NCBI RefSeq assembly: GCF_022695595.1
Contig: NZ_CP074380.1
Location: 2,969,501 to 3,033,500 of the forward strand
Length of the DNA: 64,000 nt
Direction of reading: 5' to 3'
From: Streptomyces sp. MST-110588
GTDB taxonomy: Bacteria > Actinomycetota > Actinomycetes > Streptomycetales > Streptomycetaceae
The translations under genes and the position numbers were made by a program. The notes below the pieces were generated by a model, which saw nothing but the letters and a program-made list of their open reading frames with translations, searched no databases and was not told the origin of the DNA. Positions 38,804 through 48,426 of the stretch are shown piece by piece; position 1 is the first letter of the stretch, and every line of letters begins with the position of its first letter.

Positions 38804-38949
38804 AGCGCCATGCTGCCAACAACACCCGTTTCATCCATGGAGCAGGCGAATGCCGGACGTGTCGCGCAATATGAGCTTATGCGCTTTCTGACACAGGTGA
38901 GACGTATGTCCCGCGTCCGCCTCCCGGACCACCGTGCGGGGGTGCCGAC

Positions 38950-40443
38950 ATGACGCGGCGCCAGGCCCGCGGCACGGCCACGGTCCCCGGCGAGCGCACT
39001 CCGCAGGCCGTACATCCTCCGGCCGATCCCCCGTCAGGTACGAGCGGGGCCCGGGCGGCTGACGCGGCATCGAGCGAGCCGCGGACCGCCCCCGTCGCCG
39101 CCTTCGAAGCCCTTTACGCACGTCACGCCGATGCGCTGACCCGTCAGGCGCTACTGCTGACGGGCCGTCCGCCGCTGGCGCACGAGGCCACCGTCCGCGC
39201 GTTCCGGTCGGCGTGGCAGCGCTGGCCCGAGGTGGCCGTCGACCCGGACCCGGCCGGCTGGGTCCGGGTCCTCGTACACGAGTACGCGCTCTCGCCCTGG
39301 CACCGGCTGCGCCCGGGCTGCACCGCCTCATCCACGTCCACCACCCGGCTCACCTCTCTCACGTCTCTCACTTCTCTGACATCTCTCGCCTCGACGGCCT
39401 CTTCCGTCTCGTACGCCCCTTTGGATCTCAGCTCCGAGGACCGCGACCTGCTGGACGCGGTCGTGAGCCTGCCGTCCCCGTACCGCCGGGTCCTGCTCCT
39501 GCACGACGGCCTCGGGCTGGGGCTGTACGAGACCGCGGCGGAGGCGGAGGCCAGCACGCCGGCGACCGCCGGGCGTCTGATTCACGCCCGCCGGGCCCTC
39601 GCCGTACGGCTGCCCGGTCTCGGGCTGATGGGCCGGCCGGCCCTGCGGCAGGGGGAGATCCTGCACGAGCGGCTGGTGACGCTGGCCGCCGCGCTGCCGG
39701 TGGCGCCGCCGACGGCCACGGCCGTACGCATCGGGGGCGAGCTGGGTACGCGGCGGATGACCCGCGGCGCGTTCGGGCTGACCGCGCTGATCGCGGCAGC
39801 GACCGCCTTCACCCTGATCCACTCGCCGGACCCGTTCGCCCCTCCGGCCGGCCGGCCCGCCATGGCCGCGGCCGTGGCCGATGCCCCGCTGCCGTCGCAC
39901 CGGCCCGCACCCGCCGTCCGGCAACGGCACGAACATCACCGAGCTGCGGAGATCACCCCTTCGGCGGCGGCGGACGAGACGGGAGAAGGGGCGCGCCGAG
40001 AGAAGCACGCGGGTCCCGAGAGGCCGCACGTGGGCGAGAGGACCGAAAGGACCGAGCACGCCAAACATGCCGAGCACGTCAAGAACGGCAAGAAGCACAA
40101 GGAGGGTAAGAAGGGGAAGAAGAAGCGAAAGAAGGGCAGGAAGCACAGGAGGAAGGGGATGAAGGTCACATGGTGGGAGCGGACCGGGCAGTCCAGGAAC
40201 AAGCGGTCCGAACGGTCCGAGCCCGCCGAGCCCACCAAGCCGGCCAGGACAGTCGAGCCGGCCACGACAGTCAAGACGGCTGAACCGGCTCAACCAGCCA
40301 AAACGACGAGGACGGCCGAACCGGGCCACCGGGCAACCCAGCGCCCCGCCGGTTCGCCCACCGGTCGGCCCGCCCACCCCCTCCCGTACAAAGGCGCGGG
40401 CCCCCACCCCGACCGGGATGAGGGCCCGCGCCCGATGCGCTGA
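38950..40443 (+). CDS. Sigma-70-like protein fused to a membrane helix and Lys-rich tail
   Basis: A 497-aa protein. Residues about 52-120 resemble ECF sigma region 2 (FEALYARHADALTRQALLLTGRPPLAHEATVRAFRSAWQRW is split by family positions), and about 155-225 look like region 4 (DLLDAVVSLPSPYRRVLLLHDGLGLGLYETAAE..., HARRALAVRL). The two are joined by an (LTS)n repeat. One transmembrane helix lies near 275-292 (FGLTALIAAATAFTLI). The outer part is a highly basic tract (KNGKKHKEGKKGKKKRKKGR) followed by a Thr/Pro/Lys-rich tail. A sigma factor tethered to the membrane with an extracytoplasmic tail would be a sensor-regulator in one chain; this is inference. Whether region 2 still binds RNA polymerase is unclear. 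Confidence 0.7.
   Translation: MTRRQARGTATVPGERTPQAVHPPADPPSGTSGARAADAASSEPRTAPVAAFEALYARHADALTRQALLLTGRPPLAHEATVRAFRSAWQRWPEVAVDPDPAGWVRVLVHEYALSPWHRLRPGCTASSTSTTRLTSLTSLTSLTSLASTASSVSYAPLDLSSEDRDLLDAVVSLPSPYRRVLLLHDGLGLGLYETAAEAEASTPATAGRLIHARRALAVRLPGLGLMGRPALRQGEILHERLVTLAAALPVAPPTATAVRIGGELGTRRMTRGAFGLTALIAAATAFTLIHSPDPFAPPAGRPAMAAAVADAPLPSHRPAPAVRQRHEHHRAAEITPSAAADETGEGARREKHAGPERPHVGERTERTEHAKHAEHVKNGKKHKEGKKGKKKRKKGRKHRRKGMKVTWWERTGQSRNKRSERSEPAEPTKPARTVEPATTVKTAEPAQPAKTTRTAEPGHRATQRPAGSPTGRPAHPLPYKGAGPHPDRDEGPRPMR
40393..40432. terminator. Stem-loop terminator between the sigma-like gene and sucD
   Basis: Perfect 11-bp stem (GGCGCGGGCCC and complement) within the last codons of the rightward gene, 30 bp from the sucD stop. 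It probably serves both converging transcripts. Confidence 0.6.
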
Positions 40444-40462
40444 TGCGCCGAGCGGAGGAAGG

Positions 40463-41347
40463 TCAGCCGCCCAGGATCTCGCGCGCCAGGCGCGCGGTCT
40501 CCGACGGGGTCTTGCCGACCTTGACGCCGGCGGCCTCCAGGGCCTCCTTCTTCGCCTGGGCGGTGCCGGAGGAGCCGGAGACGATGGCGCCGGCGTGGCC
40601 CATGGTCTTGCCCTCGGGCGCGGTGAAGCCCGCGACGTAGCCGACGACCGGCTTGGTGACGTTGGCCTTGATGAAGTCGGCCGCACGCTCCTCGGCGTCG
40701 CCGCCGATCTCACCGATCATGACGATCAGCTCGGTGTCGGGGTCGGCCTCGAACGCCTCCAGGGCGTCGATGTGGGTGGTGCCGATGACCGGGTCGCCAC
40801 CGATGCCGACGGCCGAGGTGAAGCCGATGTCGCGCAGCTCGTACATCATCTGGTAGGTCAGCGTGCCGGACTTCGACACCAGACCGATGCGGCCGGGCTT
40901 GGTGATGTCGCCCGGGATGATGCCGGCGTTGGACTGGCCGGGGCTGATCAGGCCGGGGCAGTTCGGACCGATGATGCGGGTCTTGTTGCCCTTGCTCTTC
41001 GCGTACGCCCAGAAGGCGGCGGAGTCGTGGACCGCGATGCCCTCGGTGATCACGACGGCGAGCGGGATCTCGGCGTCGATGGCCTCGACGACGGCGGCCT
41101 TGGCGAAGGCCGGCGGCACGAAGAGGACGGAGACGTCCGCGCCGGTCTTCTCCATCGCCTCCTTGACGGAGCCGAAGACCGGGACCTCGGTGCCGTCGAA
41201 GTCGACGGTGGTGCCGGCCTTGCGCGGGTTCACGCCGCCGACGATGTTGGTGCCGTCACCGAGCATCAGCTTGGTGTGCTTCATACCGGTGGCGCCGGTC
41301 ATCCCCTGGACGATGACCTTGCTGTCCTTGGTGAGGAAGATAGCCAT
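40463..41347 (-). CDS. sucD: Succinyl-CoA synthetase (ligase) alpha subunit
   Basis: A 294-aa alpha subunit of succinyl-CoA ligase, the substrate-level phosphorylation step of the TCA cycle. The CoA-binding domain starts [24 protein letters not shown] and [15 protein letters not shown] follow, and the phosphorylated catalytic His251 is in GHAGAIVSG. Normal length. It lies 20 bp downstream of sucC, so the subunits are co-translated. Confidence 0.97.
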   Translation of the reverse strand: MAIFLTKDSKVIVQGMTGATGMKHTKLMLGDGTNIVGGVNPRKAGTTVDFDGTEVPVFGSVKEAMEKTGADVSVLFVPPAFAKAAVVEAIDAEIPLAVVITEGIAVHDSAAFWAYAKSKGNKTRIIGPNCPGLISPGQSNAGIIPGDITKPGRIGLVSKSGTLTYQMMYELRDIGFTSAVGIGGDPVIGTTHIDALEAFEADPDTELIVMIGEIGGDAEERAADFIKANVTKPVVGYVAGFTAPEGKTMGHAGAIVSGSSGTAQAKKEALEAAGVKVGKTPSETARLAREILGG

Positions 41348-41367
41348 GGTGTTGGAGTCCTCGTCCC

Positions 41368-42546
41368 TTACTTCGCAGCCGCGAGCTCGGCGGCCTTGTC
41401 GGCCGCGCCATCCATGGTGTCCACGCGCTGCACGAGCGGGTGGTTCGCGTCGGAAAGGATCTTGCGACCCAGCTCCGCGTTGTTGCCGTCCAGGCGCACG
41501 ACCAGCGGCTTGGTGACGTCCTCGCCCTTGGACTTCAGCAGCTCCAGGGCCTGGACGATGCCGTTGGCGACCTCGTCACAGGCGGTGATGCCACCGAAGA
41601 CGTTGACGAAGACGGACTTGACGTCCGGGTCGCCGAGGATGATCTCCAGGCCGTTGGCCATGACCTCGGCGGAGGCGCCGCCACCGATGTCGAGGAAGTT
41701 GGCGGGCTTGACGTTGCCGTGCGCCTCACCGGCGTACGCGACGACGTCCAGGGTGCTCATGACGAGACCCGCGCCGTTGCCGATGATGCCGACCTCGCCG
41801 TCGAGCTTGACGTAGTTCAGGCCCTTGGCCTTGGCGGCGGCCTCCAGCGGGTTGGCGGCGGCCTTGTCCTCCAGCGCCTCGTGCTCGGGCTGGCGGAAGT
41901 CGGCGTTGTCGTCGAGCGAGACCTTGCCGTCCAGGGCCAGGATGTCACCGGAGGCGACCTTGGCGAGCGGGTTGACCTCGACGAGGAGCGCGTCCTCGGC
42001 GACGAAGGTCTTCCACAGGGTCACCATGACCTCGGCGACCTTCTCGGCGACGTCCTCGGGGAACTTCGCCTGGGCGACGATCGCGCGGGCCTTCTCGATC
42101 GTGACGCCCTCGTTGGAGTCGACCGGGACCTTGGCGAGCGCCTCGGGGGTCTTCTCGGCGACCTCCTCGATGTCCATGCCGCCCTGCACCGAGGCCATGG
42201 CCAGGAAGGTGCGGTTGGCGCGGTCGAGGAGGTACGAGACGTAGTACTCCTCGACGATCTCGGGAGCCGTCTCGGCGATCATCACCTTGTGGACCGTGTG
42301 GCCCTTGATGTCCATGCCGAGGATGTCCGTCGCGCGGGCGACGGCCTCGTCCGGGGTCGCCGCCAGCTTCACGCCGCCGGCCTTGCCCCGGCCGCCGACC
42401 TTCACCTGCGCCTTGACGACGGACTTGCCGCCGAGGCGCTCGGTCGCCGCGCGTGCCGCTTCAGGCGTGTCGATGACTTCACCGGCCAGCACCGGTACAC
42501 CGTGCTTGGCGAAGAGGTCCCTCGCCTGGTACTCGAACAGGTCCAC
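41368..42546 (-). CDS. sucC: Succinyl-CoA synthetase (ligase) beta subunit
   Basis: A 392-aa beta subunit with an N-terminal ATP-grasp fold ([38 protein letters not shown]) and a C-terminal ligase_CoA domain ([17 protein letters not shown]). The nucleotide-side VEVNPLA and [16 protein letters not shown] motifs are intact. The start is GTG 42546. First gene of the sucCD operon, with its promoter in the 470-bp gap upstream. No dyad like those of mdh and icd was found there. Confidence 0.97.
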   Translation of the reverse strand: MDLFEYQARDLFAKHGVPVLAGEVIDTPEAARAATERLGGKSVVKAQVKVGGRGKAGGVKLAATPDEAVARATDILGMDIKGHTVHKVMIAETAPEIVEEYYVSYLLDRANRTFLAMASVQGGMDIEEVAEKTPEALAKVPVDSNEGVTIEKARAIVAQAKFPEDVAEKVAEVMVTLWKTFVAEDALLVEVNPLAKVASGDILALDGKVSLDDNADFRQPEHEALEDKAAANPLEAAAKAKGLNYVKLDGEVGIIGNGAGLVMSTLDVVAYAGEAHGNVKPANFLDIGGGASAEVMANGLEIILGDPDVKSVFVNVFGGITACDEVANGIVQALELLKSKGEDVTKPLVVRLDGNNAELGRKILSDANHPLVQRVDTMDGAADKAAELAAAK

Positions 42547-43016
42547 GCGCGTCCGTCCCTTGTCTACTCAGAATCGCCGTAGTGATCGCGGTTCGTTGTC
42601 TGCATGGGCGTGCCGCGAAGGGCAACGTGACGGCGGTGTCACAGGGGAGGCGTAACGGTGTCCGGTACGCGGCATGTCCGTCTCGCAGGTTATCGCCGCG
42701 GGACCTGGCTCCCTAAATCGCAGATCACACTGCGGCGGTGATAACAGTCACACGGCCGTCAACCGATCTTCGGTACGGCGCGCCGCCCGCTTTCCCGCCG
42801 TTTCCTTCTTACGGCTCTCCCTTTTCCTTCTCGCGGCTGCCCTTTCGGGCCTCGATTCGGGTCTTTTTCCCGGTTTCGGTTCGGGTCTCGCTTCGAGTCT
42901 CGGTCCGGGCGTCCCTCCGGGTTTTCCCCGCAGCCGTACGGCGCGACTCCTCGCCGTGCTGCGGATGGGGGCTGGCCGGATGAGGCGTGCGTCACTGATG
43001 TGTGCCTCTGTATGCC
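42547..43016. other. 470-bp intergenic region upstream of sucC
   Basis: It contains the sucC promoter region. Its right part (about 42845-42935) is a run of imperfect repeats of TTCGGGTCTC/TTCGAGTCTC type. Short open frames on both strands there are repeat-driven and not convincing genes. Confidence 0.55.
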
Positions 43017-44237
43017 TCACCATGACTGTGCCGTGTCCGGTATCGGCAGCGGCCTCTTCTCGATCGCGGCGGCCATCACCTCCGGGAACGCGTCGGGCGT
43101 ACAGGCGAACGCGGGAACGCCCAGCGCCGCGAGGGCCGCCGCGTGCTCACGGTCGTAGGCGGGCGCGCCCTCGTCCGACAGCGCCAGCAGCGTCACGAAC
43201 CGCACTCCGGACGCCTTCATCGCCGCGACGCGCTTGAGCATCTCGTGCCGGATGCCGCCCTCGTACAGGTCGCTGATGAGGACGACGACGGTGTCGGCCG
43301 GGCGGGTGATCCGGGCCTGGCAGTAGGCCAGCGCGCGGTTGATGTCCGTACCCCCGCCGAGCCGGGTACCGAAGAGGACGTCCACGGGGTCCTCCATCCG
43401 GTCGGTCAGGTCCACCACGGCGGTGTCGAAGACGACCAGGCGGGTGGTGAGCGCACGCATCGACGCCAGCACCGCGCCGAACACCGACGCGTAGACGACC
43501 GAGGCGGCCATCGACCCGGACTGGTCTATGCAGAGGACCACCTCCTTCTTCACGGTCCGCGCGGCCCTGCCGTAGCCGATCAGCCGTTCGGGGACGACCG
43601 TGCGGTGCTCGGGCAGGTAGTGCTTCAGGTTCGCGCGGATCGTGCGGTTCCAGTCGATGTCGCCGTGACGAGGTCTGACGGTCCGGGCCGAGCGGTCCAG
43701 GGCGCCGGTCAGCGCGGCACGCGTACGGGGCGCCAGCCGCTTCTCCAGCCGCGTGAGGACCTTGCGGACCACGGCCCGCGCGGTCTCCTTCGTCGTCTCC
43801 GGCATGATCTTGTTGAGGGTGAGGAGCGTCCCGACCAGATGGACGTCCGCCTCCACGGCTTCCAGCATCTCCGGCTCCAGGAGCAGCGTGGACAGACCGA
43901 GCCGCTCGATGGCGTCCCGCTGCATGACCTGGACGACGGGGGCCGGGAAGTACGTACGGATGTCGCCGAGCCAGCGTGCGACACCCGGCGCCGAGGCCCC
44001 GAGCCCGCCCGGACGCCCGGCTCCCTCCCCCGGTCTCCCCCCGCTTCCGGACCGGCCCTCCCTTCGGCCGTAGAGCGCCTCCAGCGCCCCGTCCATGCCC
44101 GCGTCCCGCCCCTGCAGCGCGCAGCCGGTTCCCTCGGCGGCCCCGCCCCCGAGCACCAGACGCCACCGTCGCAACCGCTCTTCTTCCGCTTCCACCCCGC
44201 CACTGCTCCCTCCGCCAAGCTCCCCCGGCCCTGTCAC
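43017..44237 (-). CDS. VWA (CoxE-like) domain protein of the MoxR/DUF5682 operon
   Basis: A 406-aa protein. The N-terminal helical part (RLRRWRLVLGGGAAEGTGC, GVARWLGDIRTYFPAPVVQVMQRDAI) precedes a von Willebrand factor A domain with a complete MIDAS: DQSGS at Asp238, the Thr in GTRLGGGTDI, and the Asp in LISDLYEGG. MoxR ATPases commonly act with such VWA proteins as metal-dependent chaperone or assembly pairs. It is the last gene of the leftward operon; a 122-bp pyrimidine-rich gap separates it from the DUF5682 gene. The start GTG 44237 has only a weak ribosome-binding site. Confidence 0.9.
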   Translation of the reverse strand: MTGPGELGGGSSGGVEAEEERLRRWRLVLGGGAAEGTGCALQGRDAGMDGALEALYGRREGRSGSGGRPGEGAGRPGGLGASAPGVARWLGDIRTYFPAPVVQVMQRDAIERLGLSTLLLEPEMLEAVEADVHLVGTLLTLNKIMPETTKETARAVVRKVLTRLEKRLAPRTRAALTGALDRSARTVRPRHGDIDWNRTIRANLKHYLPEHRTVVPERLIGYGRAARTVKKEVVLCIDQSGSMAASVVYASVFGAVLASMRALTTRLVVFDTAVVDLTDRMEDPVDVLFGTRLGGGTDINRALAYCQARITRPADTVVVLISDLYEGGIRHEMLKRVAAMKASGVRFVTLLALSDEGAPAYDREHAAALAALGVPAFACTPDAFPEVMAAAIEKRPLPIPDTAQSW

Positions 44238-44359
44238 GCCGGCGGCGCCGTCATCCCGGCCCCGTTGCCCCGGCTACGTCATCTCTTCGCCTCTTCGCCC
44301 CTTCGCCCCTTCACCTCCGCTTTCTCTCCTCCCTCTCCTCACTCTCCTCCCTCGCTTCC

Positions 44360-46963
44360 CTACTCCTCCGGCTCATGGGCCGGGTCCGTCACGTTCGTTC
44401 CGGTCAGGTCCAACAGCACGCGGAGCGTGGGCAGTACGGCGGCGGCACGGTCCCGGTCCAGGCCGGGGCCGAAGCCGGGCGCCGCCGCGTCCTGGCCGCC
44501 GGAGCCGCTGCCCGGTGCGGCGGTCGCGCCGACGGGGCCGCGCCGGACCAGCTCACCCAGAGTGCGCCGTACCGCGGGGTCGTACTCCGCGAACGTCCGC
44601 CGCAGCAGCGGCAGTACGTCGGTGAAGGCGTCGGCCGGTATCCCCGTCAGCCAGCCGTCCACCAGGGCGAGCAGCCGCTCGTCGTGGACCAGCAGCAGCC
44701 CTCCGCCGTCCCCGCCTCCGAAGAAGCCCTCGATCCAGGCCGCCGCCCGGGGCGGCGGGGTGCCGGGCGACAGGGCGAGCCCCATCAGCCGCTCCGCGCC
44801 ACCGTCCGCCGTCCGGCCGTCGTCCAGCAGCAGCCGGGCCGCCCGCCCCCGGACCAGCCCCGCCACCGCGTCCCGGACGGCCAGCTTGTGCAGCACCATC
44901 GACCAGCGCGCCCGCAGTCCCGCACCGGCACCGGACATCCCGGCTCCGAACGTCCCGGACTCGGACTTCCCGGCTCCGGGCGTCCCGGACCCGGACTTCC
45001 CGGGCCCGCGGGGTGGTCCCGTGTCCGTCTGGCCGAGGAGGACGACCGCCTGGTGTGTCGCGTCCAGGTGGCGGCGCATTTCCGCGGCGCCTTCCTCGTC
45101 CAGCCCCACGCAGGCGGGCGGCAGTCCGACGAAGACCCGCTCGGCCAGCCCCGTCGCCACCTCTCCGAGCGCGGTGGCATCCGTGCCGCGCACATCGCCG
45201 TACCGTACGGAGCGCACGAGGGCGGGCAGGGCCTGCGCGAGGTGGCCCACGTCCGCGTCCAGCGCCGCCCGGTCCGTCAAGGCGCGCATGACCACCGGGA
45301 GCGCGTCCGGGAGGCCGGCCAGCAGACAGCGTTCGGCGAGCGCGGTGACGTCGGCGAGGGTCCGTGCCCCGACCGCGTCCGCCTCGGCCCTGGACGTGGC
45401 GGCGGACACCACCGTCGTACCCCAGATACCGGCCTCCGCCACCCGTACGGACAACTCCGGCTCCCAGCGCAGCCGCCAGCTCTCGCGGAAGGTGCCGGTG
45501 CCCGTGCGTGGCGGGGCGGGCTCGCCCCAGGGGACGCCCAGGAGCCGCAGCCGGTGCAGCAGCCGGCTGCGGGCGGCGTCCGTGTCCTTGCGCAGGTCCA
45601 GTTCGAGGTCGCGGTCGTGCGCCTCGGGTTTGAGGCGCAGGGAGCGCTGCTCCCGGTCGATGTCCCGCTGGAGCGGTACCGCGGGCGCGCCCTCGGGGAC
45701 CTCTCCCAGGGCGTCCCCGACCACGAGACGGTCGTGGATCAGGGAGGACGGCGCGTCGGACCCGTCCCCCATCACGGCACGGACCGCGTCGCCCGCCTCG
45801 GTCAGCCCGGCCAGCGGTCGTCCCCGCAGGACGGCCAGCGTCTCTGCGAGCCGGACGGCCTCGATGACGTGTGCCGGGGAGACCGCGTAGTCCTCCGCCC
45901 GCAGCAGCCCGGCGACCTTGGTCATCCAGCGCTGGAGGGGACGGTCCGGTGCGCTGAAGAGGTGGGCGTACCAACCGGGTGAGTCGATGCCCGCGCCGTA
46001 GCCGCTGCGGCGGGACAGCCTCCGGTGCGTCCAGGGCACCCATGTGAGGGTGGCCTTGGCCTTGGGCAGCCCTTTGAGCAGTGCGCGGTCGGCGGCCACC
46101 GTGCTCCTGGCCATCAGCGCCGGCACATGCCACGCCCCGCACACCACGGCGACCTGCTCCCCGAACTCCCGCCGTGCCTCCCGCAGTCGCAGCCGCATAT
46201 GGGCCTCACGCACCGCGTCGTGATCGCCCCCGCCGTGGCCGGGTCCGCCCTGCGCGGGTCCGGCCTGCCCGGGTCCGGCCTGCGCTTGTCCGGCCCGGTC
46301 GTACGCCTCCCGCAGTGCGGTCATGGCGTCCGCCAATGCCAGGAACGGTGCCAGGACGTCACTGTTCCCTGCGTCATCACCGGCATCGGCCGCCCAGTCG
46401 GCCTCTTCCGTGCCACGGTGCTCGACCGCGTCCTCCCACCAGCGCTCCGGGTCGTCGTACCCGGCCGCCCGCGCCAGCACCGCCAGCGGGTCGATCCGCG
46501 CCGCCCGCACCACCCGCGTCGAGCCGTCAGGCCGGGACTCCGGCTCTCTCCCCTCCGGCCCCTCCAACTGGTCCGGCCGGTCCGGGCGGTCCGACCGGTC
46601 CGGGCCCACCGGTTCCGTCGCCCCAGGCTCGGTGAGGGCGAGCGTATGGGCCGCGGGCAGGTCGATGAAGCGCACCGGGACGCCCCGGGCCACGGCCCAC
46701 CGCAACGCCACCCACTCCGGGGAGAACTCCGCCAGCGGCCAGAACGCCGCCCGTCCGGGGTCGTCCAGCACATGGGCGAGCAGGGCCACCGGTGGGCGCA
46801 TCCCCTCCTCCCCGGCCAGGTGCGCCATCGCGTCCGCCTCGGGCGGGCCCTCGATCAGCAGCGCCCCGGGCTCGTACCGCTCCAGGACCGCGCGCACCGC
46901 CCGCGCCGAGCCGGGCCCGTGATGGCGCACCCCCATCAGGAGCGGCCAAGGCTGCCCGTTCAT
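44360..46963 (-). CDS. DUF5682 family protein
   Basis: An 867-aa protein of unknown biochemical function, always seen with MoxR and VWA genes in this arrangement. It starts MNGQPWPLLMGVRHHGPGSARAV, a TraB/GumN-like opening (HHGPGS, then LIEGPPEADA), and has CGAWHVPAL later, also reminiscent of TraB-type active-site motifs. The rest is a long helical region (about 350-860) without recognised motifs. The ATG overlaps the MoxR stop (ATGA). I chose 46963 because homology starts there. It may be the effector or client-processing part of the system; not known. Confidence 0.88.
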   Translation of the reverse strand: MNGQPWPLLMGVRHHGPGSARAVRAVLERYEPGALLIEGPPEADAMAHLAGEEGMRPPVALLAHVLDDPGRAAFWPLAEFSPEWVALRWAVARGVPVRFIDLPAAHTLALTEPGATEPVGPDRSDRPDRPDQLEGPEGREPESRPDGSTRVVRAARIDPLAVLARAAGYDDPERWWEDAVEHRGTEEADWAADAGDDAGNSDVLAPFLALADAMTALREAYDRAGQAQAGPGQAGPAQGGPGHGGGDHDAVREAHMRLRLREARREFGEQVAVVCGAWHVPALMARSTVAADRALLKGLPKAKATLTWVPWTHRRLSRRSGYGAGIDSPGWYAHLFSAPDRPLQRWMTKVAGLLRAEDYAVSPAHVIEAVRLAETLAVLRGRPLAGLTEAGDAVRAVMGDGSDAPSSLIHDRLVVGDALGEVPEGAPAVPLQRDIDREQRSLRLKPEAHDRDLELDLRKDTDAARSRLLHRLRLLGVPWGEPAPPRTGTGTFRESWRLRWEPELSVRVAEAGIWGTTVVSAATSRAEADAVGARTLADVTALAERCLLAGLPDALPVVMRALTDRAALDADVGHLAQALPALVRSVRYGDVRGTDATALGEVATGLAERVFVGLPPACVGLDEEGAAEMRRHLDATHQAVVLLGQTDTGPPRGPGKSGSGTPGAGKSESGTFGAGMSGAGAGLRARWSMVLHKLAVRDAVAGLVRGRAARLLLDDGRTADGGAERLMGLALSPGTPPPRAAAWIEGFFGGGDGGGLLLVHDERLLALVDGWLTGIPADAFTDVLPLLRRTFAEYDPAVRRTLGELVRRGPVGATAAPGSGSGGQDAAAPGFGPGLDRDRAAAVLPTLRVLLDLTGTNVTDPAHEPEE

Positions 46964-48132
46964 GCGCCGGCCTCCCGGCAGGCGCGGTAGAAGTCCTTCC
47001 AGCCCTCGCGCTCGCGCACCACCGCTTCCAGGTACTCCTGCCACACGACACGGTCCGCGGCCGGGTCACGGACCACCGCGCCCAGGATGCCGGCGGCCAC
47101 GTCCCCGGGCCGCAGCACGCCGTCGCCGAAGTGGGCGGCCAGCGCCAGGCCGCCGGTCACCACCGAGATGGCCTCGGCCGTGGAGAGCGTGCCCGAGGGG
47201 GATTTGAGTTTCGTACGGCCGTCGGCGGTGATGCCGTCCCGCAGTTCACGGAAGACCGTGACCACCCGGCGGATCTCGTCCATGCCGTCGGGCGCCGCCG
47301 GCAGTTCCAGCGAGCGGCCGATCTGCTCGACACGGCGGGAGACGATGTCCACCTCCTCCTCGGGGGTCGCGGGCAGCGGCAGGACGACCGTGTTGAAGCG
47401 GCGGCGCAGGGCGCTGGACAGCTCGTTGACCCCTCGGTCCCGGTCGTTGGCCGTGGCGATCAGGTTGAATCCCCGGACCGCCTGCACCTGTCGGCCCAAC
47501 TCCGGGACGGGAAGGACCTTTTCGGAGAGGACGGTGATGAGCGAGTCCTGTACGTCGGCGGGGATGCGCGTCAGTTCCTCGACGCGCGCGGTCATGCCCT
47601 CCGCCATCGCGCGCATGACCGGGCTCGGTACCAGCGCTTCCGTGCTGGGGCCGTGTGCGAGGAGGTGTGCGTAGTTCCAGCCGTAGCGGACGGCCTCTTC
47701 AGAGGTGCCGGCCGTGCCCTGCACCAGCAGGGTGGAATCCCCGCTGATCGCCGCCGCGAGGTGCTCGGACATCCATGTCTTGGCCGTGCCGGGGACGCCC
47801 AGGAGCAGCAGCGCCCGGTCGGTGGCCAGGGTGGCGACCGCGACCTCGACGATCCGCCGCGGGCCCACGTACTTCGATGTGATCACCGTGCCGTCGGGCA
47901 GCGCGCCGCCGAGCAGATAGGTCGCGACGGCCCAGGGCGACAGGCGCCAGCGCTCCGGCCTGGGCCGGTCGTCGGCAGCGGCCAGCGCCTCCAGTTCTGC
48001 CGCGAAGGCGACTTCCGCGTACGGGCGCAGTACGTCCGCGCCGCTCGCGCGGGCGCCCGCGCCGATACCGGTTCCGGTGCCGGTTCCGGTTCCGGTCCCG
48101 TCCGCGGCGTCGTGGGTGGTGGTCTCGGTCAT
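46960..48132 (-). CDS. MoxR-type AAA ATPase
   Basis: A 390-aa AAA+ ATPase. A Thr/Gly repeat tract (TGTGTGTG) near the N-terminus is followed by the ATPase core: Walker A GVPGTAKTW near residue 112, the YGWNYAHLL insertion, a PADVQDSLITVLSEK helix, sensor-1 NLIATANDRDRG and the arginine-containing SSALRRRFN. MoxR ATPases remodel or activate partner complexes together with VWA proteins. First gene of the leftward operon MoxR-DUF5682-VWA. About 80 bp upstream is a TTGTCAGTG-N8-CAGGGT element close to the PafBC-dependent DNA-damage promoter consensus. Confidence 0.92.
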   Translation of the reverse strand: MTETTTHDAADGTGTGTGTGTGIGAGARASGADVLRPYAEVAFAAELEALAAADDRPRPERWRLSPWAVATYLLGGALPDGTVITSKYVGPRRIVEVAVATLATDRALLLLGVPGTAKTWMSEHLAAAISGDSTLLVQGTAGTSEEAVRYGWNYAHLLAHGPSTEALVPSPVMRAMAEGMTARVEELTRIPADVQDSLITVLSEKVLPVPELGRQVQAVRGFNLIATANDRDRGVNELSSALRRRFNTVVLPLPATPEEEVDIVSRRVEQIGRSLELPAAPDGMDEIRRVVTVFRELRDGITADGRTKLKSPSGTLSTAEAISVVTGGLALAAHFGDGVLRPGDVAAGILGAVVRDPAADRVVWQEYLEAVVREREGWKDFYRACREAGA

Positions 48133-48195
48133 GGCTCCCCCTCCTCGCAAGGCGTGCGGCCCGCACCCGCCTTCCGCCGGCCGCTTGCGGAACCA

Positions 48196-48218
48196 ACCCT
48201 GCACCACCCCACTGACAA
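48196..48218 (-). promoter_or_regulatory. RecA-NDp (PafBC-type) promoter of the MoxR operon
   Basis: TTGTCAGTG, 8 bp, then CAGGGT on the minus strand. It differs from the RecA-independent DNA-damage promoter consensus TTGTCRGTG-N8-TAnnnT only at the first base of the -10 hexamer. It lies 64-86 bp before the MoxR ATG. Confidence 0.6.
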
Positions 48219-48396
48219 TCACCGGAAAACCGGCTCTGACCTGCGACTTGAGCGGGTACATGGCAACGCTCCGGGCCGTCCGGCAGCCGCCCTTCGCCGC
48301 GTGTCTGCGCACGTGCGGAGAAATGCCGGGGTGGATCAGCGGCGAGGTGGTGGGCCAAGTCGACGGCGAACTCGTCGTCGGTGCAGGTCAGGACGA

Positions 48397-48419
48397 TTGT
48401 CAGTGGTGGGCCTTAGCGT
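48397..48419 (+). promoter_or_regulatory. RecA-NDp (PafBC-type) promoter of the SWIM/DUF5691 side
   Basis: TTGTCAGTG, 8 bp, TAGCGT: an exact match to the RecA-independent DNA-damage promoter consensus TTGTCRGTG-N8-TAnnnT. The -10 hexamer ends 7 bp before the ATG at 48427, so the transcript would be leaderless or nearly so. Confidence 0.75.
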
Positions 48420-48426
48420 CGTGGGC

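Noticed and set aside
38837..38953. Mini-ORF overlapping the start of the sigma-like gene (ATGA)
   Set aside because: The overlap looks like coupling, but third positions are not G/C-biased and the sequence is AT-rich like a promoter; no recognisable protein.
42738..43023. Short open frames on both strands upstream of sucC
   Set aside because: They follow the TTCGGGTCTC imperfect repeat; Arg/Ser/Phe or Lys/Arg/Pro composition mirrors the repeat rather than a protein.
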